Assembly (NCBI GenBank): GCA_044375105.1
Contig: JBILNK010000196.1
Location: 1 to 7,703 of the forward strand
DNA from: JBIKLM01 sp044375105
GTDB taxonomy: Bacteria > Planctomycetota > UBA1135 > GCA-002686595
DNA length: 7,703 bases
Direction: 5' to 3'
Of this stretch, positions 1-5,147 are shown one piece after another. A program made the translations under genes and the position numbers. The notes beneath the pieces are model-generated. The model was not told where the DNA came from, did no database searches, and saw only the letters and a program-made list of their open reading frames with translations. Position 1 is the first letter of the stretch. The number at the start of each line of letters is the position of its first letter.

Positions 1-2
1 CG

Positions 3-887
3 ATCAAGGCCAGGGGCAACATCTACCTGCCCGCCGACGTCACCTACGCCGACGCCAAGGGCAAATCCGGCGCCCGCCTGTTCGGGCTGGCCGAGGATGG
101 CACGCGCAACGCCATGGCCTTGGCGGCTGGCGGCAGCATCCTGGTGGGCAACTTCTTCCACCCGCGCTGGGGCCTCGGCACGGTCACCACAGACAAGACC
201 TCCAGCTTCGGTTTCGTGTGGGACGAGATCGCCGCCTTCAACAAGCTCGAGTGGATCAAGGCGCAGCCCAAACTGCCCGGAGTCGGCCAGGACCCCAAGA
301 AGCCGACCGCCTTCAAGCACGACAACCCGCTCTATGCCGGGGCGGAATTCAAGCCGCGCTACTACACCTTCGGGCCCGATAGCCCGGTGCCGATGCTGAT
401 CGGCGCCGGCGGCTGGGATCCGGTGCTCGGCCTGTGGATGGGACCCGAACTGGCCGGCTCCTGGGGCTCCTGGTCGCTGGTGACCGCCGATCCGAAGAAC
501 CTGGCCGATCCGCTTTTGTACGGCAGCAGCAAGCAGCCGATCGCCAGCCTGTCGACGATCATGCCCAGCGAAGGCTGGCTCGGTCAGGATCTGATGCGCG
601 CGCTGTTGACCGCCCTGGGCAAGACCCATGACCCCGCGCAGCCCTTGCAGGTGGACGGGGCGCTCTACACCGCCAACAGCATCTTCGGCATCGTCTCCTC
701 CCGGAATCCGAGCACGAAGAATGCCCGACTTGTGGTCAATGGGGCCATCGTGGCCGCGGATATCGGCCTGCTGGCGGGCTCGGGGATCCGCGTCAACTAC
801 GACGCCCGCGCCGCCCAGCTGCTCGACATCGTCTACGACTCTCAGCTCTCCCTGCGCCGGCTGCTCGGCGCCCGCGGGCTGCACTGA
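3..887 (+). CDS. C-terminal part of a large beta-rich surface or pilus-associated protein (5' end outside window)
   Basis: The frame is open from the window edge to TGA at 885-887, giving 294 visible residues; the true start lies upstream, and the first internal ATG (114) is not a credible start because similar sequence precedes it. Visible residues 6-10 and 24-50 carry a GNIYL stretch and a RLFGLAEDG...GGSILVGNF stretch. Near the end, residues 217-268 read as QVDGALYTANSIFGIV, then RLVVNGAIVAADIGLL, then GIRVNYDARA. This layout of short beta strands with NG/DG turns, ending in a YD-R element, resembles the DUF4900/PilX-like proteins that accompany type IV pilus-type genes in planctomycetes and related phyla. 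The middle (about 136-160) is rich in Gly and Trp. The likely role is an exported scaffold or pilus-associated component at the cell surface. No enzymatic motif or membrane segment is seen in the visible part. The family match is by eye only; that the gene is real is much surer than its function. Confidence 0.72.
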   Translation: MKARGNIYLPADVTYADAKGKSGARLFGLAEDGTRNAMALAAGGSILVGNFFHPRWGLGTVTTDKTSSFGFVWDEIAAFNKLEWIKAQPKLPGVGQDPKKPTAFKHDNPLYAGAEFKPRYYTFGPDSPVPMLIGAGGWDPVLGLWMGPELAGSWGSWSLVTADPKNLADPLLYGSSKQPIASLSTIMPSEGWLGQDLMRALLTALGKTHDPAQPLQVDGALYTANSIFGIVSSRNPSTKNARLVVNGAIVAADIGLLAGSGIRVNYDARAAQLLDIVYDSQLSLRRLLGARGLH

Positions 888-900
888 GGCCAGCGCCGCG

Positions 901-945
901 GGGCCGGCCGGGGCGAGCCTGAGCCGCCGCCCCGGCGGGCCCTTT
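901..945 (+). terminator. Probable rho-independent terminator after the pilus-type gene
   Basis: Positions 901-915 pair with 928-942 in a 15-position stem with a single G-G mismatch (906/937) and a 12-base loop. The stem is followed directly by TTT (943-945). It begins 13 bases after the stop codon of the upstream gene. The T tract is short, so efficiency is uncertain, but position and stem strength fit an intrinsic terminator. Confidence 0.6.
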
Positions 946-947
946 GG

Positions 948-997
948 CGCTCGAACCCCAAGCTGATCGCGGGCCATGGGCCCTGGGGTTTGGAGCG
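948..997. repeat. Long compound hairpin (inverted repeat)
   Basis: Positions 948-952 (CGCTC) pair with 993-997 (GAGCG), and 954-960 (AACCCCA) pair with 984-990 (TGGGGTT). An inner stem, 971-975 with 979-983, stacks directly on the second helix, leaving a one-sided bulge at 961-970. That makes 17 Watson-Crick pairs, plus a possible G-U, in 50 bases. It lies 60 bases past the stop codon of the upstream gene, just after the candidate terminator. It could be a second transcription barrier or the first helix of a structured RNA. There is no T tract on the plus side. Confidence 0.45.
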
Positions 998-1274
998 GAG
1001 GGGCCAGGTGGGCCCCATCTCGGACCGGCGGCTTCCTGGGCCGCAGAACTGGCCGCGCGCAGCCCAAGCTGCGGGGAGTACGTCTGAGGGCGCCCGCAAG
1101 GCCGGCCGAGGGGAAAGTAGACGGCCAGGGCCGCTCCGCAGCGGTGCGGACGGGGCCGGGTTGCGAGGGGGGGGCGGCTGGATGGCCGGCCGCGGCGGGC
1201 TAGAGAGCGGGGTGCCGCGGGATTTGCGTTGGCTCGGGACCGGGGCCAGCGGATCCGGCGGAGCACCCCCCCCG

Positions 1275-1297
1275 GTCGCCTCCCGTGAGGAGGCGAT
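1275..1297. repeat. Perfect short hairpin in the ftcD upstream spacer
   Basis: CGCCTCC at 1277-1283 pairs perfectly with GGAGGCG at 1289-1295 around the five-base loop CGTGA. A further T-A pair (1276/1296) and a G-T wobble (1275/1297) extend it. The right arm contains GGAGG, which resembles a ribosome-binding site sequestered in a stem. However, the next ATG is more than 100 bases away and leads no gene, so this is not taken as a translation signal. Confidence 0.35.
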
Positions 1298-1354
1298 GCG
1301 CCGCGCTGTGCCGCTGAGGCGCGGCCCCGGCGGCGCGGTTGGACGGCCCTTGGC

Positions 1355-1368
1355 CCGTCGATCGACGG
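1355..1368. promoter_or_regulatory. 14-bp perfect palindrome, candidate operator upstream of ftcD
   Basis: CCGTCGATCGACGG is its own reverse complement over all 14 positions and ends 40 bases before the ftcD ATG at 1409. Just downstream lies a second, looser inverted repeat: CCAAAC at 1372-1377 and GTTTGG at 1386-1391, separated by eight bases. A symmetric site at this distance is where a dimeric regulator would bind, but no regulator gene is visible and no clear -35/-10 pair was found, so the role is inferred. Confidence 0.3.
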
Positions 1369-1408
1369 ACCCCAAACCTTAGAGTGTTTGGCCTGCCCCG
1401 CCCCTGCC

Positions 1409-3091
1409 ATGCAGCCGATCCTCGAGTGCGTCCCCAATTTCTCCGAAGGCCGTGACCAGGCCGTGCTGGCCAAGATCCGCGCGGCGATCGAGTCGGTCGA
1501 GGGGGTCACCTTCCTCGACATCGATCCGGGCGCGGCCACCAACCGCACGGTGATGACCTTCGTGGGCGCGCCGGAGCCGGTGCTGGAGGCGGCGGTGCGG
1601 GCCGGGCGCGTCTCGGCCGAGCTGATCGACATGCGCCGGCACCAGGGCGAGCATCCGCGCTTCGGGGCCATGGACGTGTGTCCGCTGATCCCCGTGCAGG
1701 GGCTCAGCCTGGAGGAGACCGCCGAGTGGGCCCGGCGCCTCGGCCGCCGGCTGGCGGATGAGGTCGGCTTGACGATTTATTTCTACGAGCGCGCCGCCTC
1801 CAGTCCGGGCCGCAAGAACCTGGCCGATGTGCGCTCCGGCGAATACGAGGGCCTGCCCGCCAAGCTCGCGCATCCCGACTGGAAGCCCGACTGCGGCCCG
1901 GGCACATTCCAGCCCAAGACCGGCGCCACGGCGGTCGGGGCGCGCGATTTCCTGCTGGCCTACAACGTCAATCTGAACACCACCTCGGTCAAGCTGGCCA
2001 ACGAGGTGGCCTTCGACCTGCGCGAGAGCGGCCGGGTGCGCAAAGGCCAGGACGGAAAACCCCTGCTCGGCCCCGACGGCCAGAGCCTGCGCAGCTCCGG
2101 CCTGCTGGCGGGCGTCAAGGCGATCGGCTGGTTCATCGAGGAATACGGCGTCGCCCAGGTGTCCATGAACCTGACCGACCTGACCGCCACGCCGCTGCAC
2201 CGGGCCTTCGACGAGGCCGCGGGGCGCGCCCAGGCCTACGGGATGCGCGCCACGGGCTCCGAGGTGGTCGGGCTGCTTCCCCTGCGCTCGCTGCTCGAAG
2301 CGGGCCGCCACTATCTGGCCAAACAGGGCCGTTCCGCGGGCGTCAGCGAAGCCGAGCTGATCAAGATCGCGGTCAAGTCCATGGGGCTCGACGAGCTGGC
2401 GCCCTTCGATCCGGAGCAGAAGGTGATCGAATACCGCTTGCGCTCCGGCCGCGGCGACAAGCTCGCTCGCTTGAGCGTGCGCGCCTTCGCCGAGGAGGTG
2501 GCCAGCGAGTCGATGGCGCCCGGCGGGGGCTCCGTGGCAGCCAACCTGGGCGCCCTGGGGGCCGCCCTGGGCACCATGGTCGCCAACCTGTCCGCCAACA
2601 AGAAGGGCTGGGAGGGGCGCACCGCCGAGTTCTCGCTGCTGGCCGAACAGGGGCAGGCCCTGGTGCGTGGCTTGGTGGCCGCCATCGACGCCGACACCCA
2701 GGCCTTCAACGCCATCCTGGCCGCCGGGCGGTTGCCCAAGGGGACGCCGGCGGAGCAGGCGACCCGCGCTGCCGCTCAGGCCCAGGCCCAGCAGCAGGCC
2801 ATCGAGGTGCCGCTGACGGTCATGCGCCTGTCGGTGGAGGCGCTGGAGCTGCTGGTCAAGGTGGCCGAGCAGGGCAACCCCGCCTCGGTCACCGATGCGG
2901 GCGTCGGCGCCTTGGCCGCCCACGCGGCGGTCCGCGGCGCGCGCCTCAACGTCGACGTCAACACCCGCGACCTCAGCGACGCGGCCCAGATCGAGCGCTA
3001 TTCCCTGGCGTGCTCAGGCCTCGGCAACCGCGCCCAGGCGCTCGAGGCTCTGGTGCTCGAGCGCGTCAAGCGCGTGCTGGCCGGCGCCTGA
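1409..3091 (+). CDS. ftcD: Bifunctional glutamate formiminotransferase / formiminotetrahydrofolate cyclodeaminase
   Basis: This 560-residue protein matches the fused FTCD enzyme (human form 541 aa). The N-terminal formiminotransferase half moves the formimino group from N-formimino-L-glutamate, a histidine breakdown product, to tetrahydrofolate. The C-terminal half (about 350-550) cyclises the product to 5,10-methenyl-THF and releases ammonia; both reactions are cytosolic. Residues 6-15 read ECVPNFSEGR, the family's opening signature. EHPRFGAMDVCPLIP (81-95) contains His82, equivalent to the catalytic His of mammalian FTCD. KAIGWFIEEYGVAQVSMNL (237-255) marks the second formiminotransferase subdomain. 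The cyclodeaminase carries PGGGSVAANLGALGAALG (371-388), AAIDADTQAFN (424-434) and GNPASVTDAGVGALA (489-503). The frame is open up to a TTG at 1388, but ATG 1409 is chosen because family proteins begin a few residues before ECVPNFSEGR. No Shine-Dalgarno sequence precedes it. An insert around 210-232 (KGQDGKPLLGPDGQSL) recalls Bacteroidota-type FTCD. No other histidine-use gene is in the window. Confidence 0.96.
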   Translation: MQPILECVPNFSEGRDQAVLAKIRAAIESVEGVTFLDIDPGAATNRTVMTFVGAPEPVLEAAVRAGRVSAELIDMRRHQGEHPRFGAMDVCPLIPVQGLSLEETAEWARRLGRRLADEVGLTIYFYERAASSPGRKNLADVRSGEYEGLPAKLAHPDWKPDCGPGTFQPKTGATAVGARDFLLAYNVNLNTTSVKLANEVAFDLRESGRVRKGQDGKPLLGPDGQSLRSSGLLAGVKAIGWFIEEYGVAQVSMNLTDLTATPLHRAFDEAAGRAQAYGMRATGSEVVGLLPLRSLLEAGRHYLAKQGRSAGVSEAELIKIAVKSMGLDELAPFDPEQKVIEYRLRSGRGDKLARLSVRAFAEEVASESMAPGGGSVAANLGALGAALGTMVANLSANKKGWEGRTAEFSLLAEQGQALVRGLVAAIDADTQAFNAILAAGRLPKGTPAEQATRAAAQAQAQQQAIEVPLTVMRLSVEALELLVKVAEQGNPASVTDAGVGALAAHAAVRGARLNVDVNTRDLSDAAQIERYSLACSGLGNRAQALEALVLERVKRVLAGA

Positions 3092-3146
3092 CACAAACGA
3101 CCCACCCGGACTGCGCCCGACGGCCCCCGGTTAGCCCGCCAGAGGC

Positions 3147-3174
3147 CTGCGGCCCGCCGCCCGGCGGGCCGCGG
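3147..3174. terminator. Strong GC hairpin between ftcD and glnS; terminator-like without T tract
   Basis: Positions 3149-3158 pair perfectly with 3163-3172 (10 bp) around a GCCC loop, and a G-T wobble plus a C-G pair extend the stem to 3147/3174. It sits 55 bases after the ftcD stop and about 70 before the glnS start. No run of T follows on the plus strand, so this may be a weak or factor-dependent terminator, an RNA-stabilising stem at the ftcD 3' end, or structure in the glnS leader. Confidence 0.4.
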
Positions 3175-3243
3175 CGCCGCCGGGCTCCTCCCGCGCCCTG
3201 CTGGGGCCTTCCGACCTCCGCAGGCCCCGCCCCTCCCGCTGCC

Positions 3244-4968
3244 ATGTCCCACTCCCACGGTTCCCCCGAAGCGTCCGAGTCCGAGGCCCACGGCGGCCCC
3301 GCCCGCCGGCACTTCATCCAGCAGATCATCGACCAGGACCTCGAGCAGGGCAAACACGGCGGCCGCGTGCACACGCGCTTCCCGCCCGAACCCAACGGCT
3401 ATCTGCACATCGGCCACGCCAAGGCGATCTGCATCAATTTCGGTTTGGCGGAGGAGTTCCCCGGGGGGCGCTGCAACCTGCGCTTCGACGACACGAACCC
3501 GACCACCGAGGACACGGAGTACGTGAACGCCATCCAGGCGGACGTGCGCTGGCTGGGTTTCGATTGGCAAGAGCGGCTGTATTTCGCCTCGGACTACTTC
3601 GAGCGCCTGTATGGCTTGGCCGTCGAGCTGATCCAGAAAGGCCTGGCCTACGTCTGCGATCTGAGCCTCGAGGAGCTCGGGGAGTGGCGCGGCGACGGCT
3701 CGCGGCCGGGCCGCAACAGCCCCTATCGAGAGCGTTCGGTCGCGGAGAACCTGGAGCTCTTCCGGCGCATGCGGGCCGGCGAATTCCCGGACGGGGCCAA
3801 GACCCTGCGGGCCAAGATCGACATGGCCGCGCCCAACATGAACCTGCGCGATCCGGTGCTCTACCGGATCCTGCACGCCCACCACCATCGCACGGGCTCC
3901 ACCTGGTGCATCTATCCGATGTACGACTGGGCCCACGGCCAGTCGGATGCGCTCGAAGGCATCACCCACAGCCTGTGCAGCCTCGAGTTCGAGAACCATC
4001 GCCCGCTGTACGACTGGTTCCTGGATCACCTGAGCCTGCCGAGCCGCCCGCGTCAGATCGAGTTCGCGCGCCTGCAGCTGACCTACACCGTGACCAGCAA
4101 GCGCAAGCTGCAGCAGCTCGTCAAGGAGGGCCACGTGTCCGGCTGGGACGATCCGCGCATGCCGACCCTGCGCGGGCTGGCGCGGCGGGGCTACACGCCC
4201 GAGGCGATCCGCGCCTTCGTGCGCACGATCGGCGTGGCGCGTTTCAACTCCACGGTCGACATGCTGGTGCTCGAGAACGCGCTGCGCGATGACCTCAACC
4301 GCCGCGCCGCGCGGCGCTTCGCGGTGCTCGACCCGATCGAGGTGCGGATCGAGAACTACCCCGCCGAGCGGCGCGAGACCGTGCCCGCGGTCAACAACCC
4401 CGAGGATCCCGGGGCCGGCACGCGGCCCTTGCCCTTCGAGGCGCAGCTCTACATCGAGCGCGACGACTTCCGCGAGGATGCGCCCAAGGGCTATTTCCGG
4501 CTGAGGCCCGGCGGCGAGGTGCGCCTGCGCTACGGCTACGTGATCCGTTGCGAGCGCTTCGAGAAGGACGCCGCCGGGCGCGTGACCCGCATCCACGCCA
4601 GCTATGACCCGCTCTCTGCGGGCGGGCAGACCAGCGACGGCCGTAAGGTCAAGGGCATCATCCACTGGCTGCCGGCCAGCCAGGCCGTGGCGGCCGAGAT
4701 GCGGCTCTACGACCACCTGTTCAGGGTGCCCGAGCCGGGCGCCGGCGGTGGCGACTTCCTGGCCGACATCAACCCGGACAGCCTGCAGCGCCCCGCCGCT
4801 GCGCTGATCGAGCGCAGCGCCGCCGAGGCCGCCCCCGACACGCACTTCCAGTTCGAACGCCTCGGCTACTTCATCAGCGACCGCCAGGACCACCGCCCCG
4901 GAAGGCCGGTGTTCAATCGCTCGGTCGGCCTCAAGGACACCTGGGCCAAGCTCGAAGCCAAGGGGTGA
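3244..4968 (+). CDS. glnS: Glutaminyl-tRNA synthetase
   Basis: This 574-residue class I synthetase (E. coli GlnRS is 554 aa) attaches glutamine to tRNA-Gln in the cytosol, so the organism need not rely on the Glu-tRNA-Gln amidotransferase route. PEPNGYLHIGHAK (48-60) holds the HIGH motif of the Rossmann-fold catalytic domain. LRFDDTNP (79-86) contains Asp82, and YPMYDWAH (224-231) contains Tyr227; these align with E. coli Asp66 and Tyr211, which select glutamine. TSKRK (284-288) is the KMSKS-loop equivalent, followed by GWDDPRMPTLRGLARRGYT (300-318). The tail from about 358 onward is the two-barrel anticodon-binding region. The frame is open further upstream, but that stretch is Pro/Arg-rich and unlike the family. 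ATG 3244 leaves a short His/Ser/Glu-rich leader before RRHFIQQIIDQDLEQGKHGG (21-40), as in E. coli. No Shine-Dalgarno sequence is seen. It follows ftcD by 152 bases, with a hairpin between them. Confidence 0.97.
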   Translation: MSHSHGSPEASESEAHGGPARRHFIQQIIDQDLEQGKHGGRVHTRFPPEPNGYLHIGHAKAICINFGLAEEFPGGRCNLRFDDTNPTTEDTEYVNAIQADVRWLGFDWQERLYFASDYFERLYGLAVELIQKGLAYVCDLSLEELGEWRGDGSRPGRNSPYRERSVAENLELFRRMRAGEFPDGAKTLRAKIDMAAPNMNLRDPVLYRILHAHHHRTGSTWCIYPMYDWAHGQSDALEGITHSLCSLEFENHRPLYDWFLDHLSLPSRPRQIEFARLQLTYTVTSKRKLQQLVKEGHVSGWDDPRMPTLRGLARRGYTPEAIRAFVRTIGVARFNSTVDMLVLENALRDDLNRRAARRFAVLDPIEVRIENYPAERRETVPAVNNPEDPGAGTRPLPFEAQLYIERDDFREDAPKGYFRLRPGGEVRLRYGYVIRCERFEKDAAGRVTRIHASYDPLSAGGQTSDGRKVKGIIHWLPASQAVAAEMRLYDHLFRVPEPGAGGGDFLADINPDSLQRPAAALIERSAAEAAPDTHFQFERLGYFISDRQDHRPGRPVFNRSVGLKDTWAKLEAKG

Positions 4969-4980
4969 GCGGAGCGTCGA

Positions 4981-4997
4981 GCGGGGGGGCTCCCCGC
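4981..4997. terminator. Weak hairpin after glnS in the convergent spacer
   Basis: GCGGGG at 4981-4986 pairs with CCCCGC at 4992-4997 around a five-base loop, starting 13 bases after the glnS stop. There is no T tract. A second short stem, TCCCC 5035-5039 with GGGGA 5047-5051, lies further on. The 179-base gap between the glnS stop and the stop of the converging propeller gene otherwise shows no gene and no clear terminator for the minus strand. Confidence 0.28.
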
Positions 4998-5147
4998 CCA
5001 GGGCTGCGCGACAGGGCGGCCTTCTCAACTGGGCTCCCCTGGGCTCGGGGATATCGGCCTCGACGCGGGCCGGGCGGCGGGCCCCCGCTCGGTCATCAGC
5101 CGGGATCGGCGCGGGGGCGCAACCCGGGTCGCATCTCTCTCAGCCGG

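Larger units (their letters stand above)
888..1387. other. 500-base gene-free spacer rich in hairpins upstream of ftcD
   Basis: No reading frame here looks like a protein. The open frames on either strand are Arg/Pro/Gly/Ala-rich, lack recognisable domains and run into neighbouring genes in the wrong frame. The spacer does hold many stems: 901-942, 948-997, 998-1019, 1028-1044 (5 bp), 1058-1073 (CGCAGC/GCTGCG, loop CCAA), 1135-1150 (TCCGCA/TGCGGA, loop GCGG), 1227-1251 (7 bp with one wobble), 1275-1297, 1300-1325 (7 bp) and a palindrome at 1355-1368. It also carries G8 (1167-1174), C8 (1266-1273) and three GGCCGGCC octamers (902, 1100, 1184). I checked by eye for RNase P, tmRNA, SRP RNA and THF riboswitch signatures and found none complete. 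It may be a structured RNA or a long ftcD leader, or simply GC-rich spacer in which hairpins arise by chance. Confidence 0.4.

Noticed and set aside
1108..1126. GAGGGGAAAGTAGACGGCC, resembling the GAGGAAAGTCC region of RNase P RNA
   Set aside because: The match breaks after AAAGT, the partner element with ACAGAA is not found downstream, and the overall size and order of conserved blocks do not fit.
990..1382. A 130-codon plus-strand frame inside the spacer
   Set aside because: Arg/Gly-rich low-complexity product with no motif, crossing several strong hairpins and the G8 and C8 tracts; no ribosome-binding context.
793..1671. A 292-codon minus-strand frame spanning the spacer before ftcD
   Set aside because: It overlaps the 3' end of the upstream gene and the 5' third of ftcD in antisense, and its composition is Arg/Pro/Ala/Gly throughout; no sign of a real protein.
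1379..2923. A 514-codon open frame on the minus strand opposite ftcD
   Set aside because: It is antisense to a clearly conserved enzyme, is Gly/Gln/His/Ala-rich without a domain, and arises from the lack of stops opposite GC-rich codons.
3010..3243. Upstream extension of glnS into the end of ftcD
   Set aside because: The frame is open but the added 78 residues are Pro/Arg-rich, overlap ftcD in another frame and have no counterpart in GlnRS proteins.
2998..5028. A 676-codon open frame on the minus strand opposite glnS
   Set aside because: It mirrors the glnS codons in reverse (Val/Glu/Gly/Arg-rich) and has no recognisable motif; its length is explained by GC-rich third codon positions.
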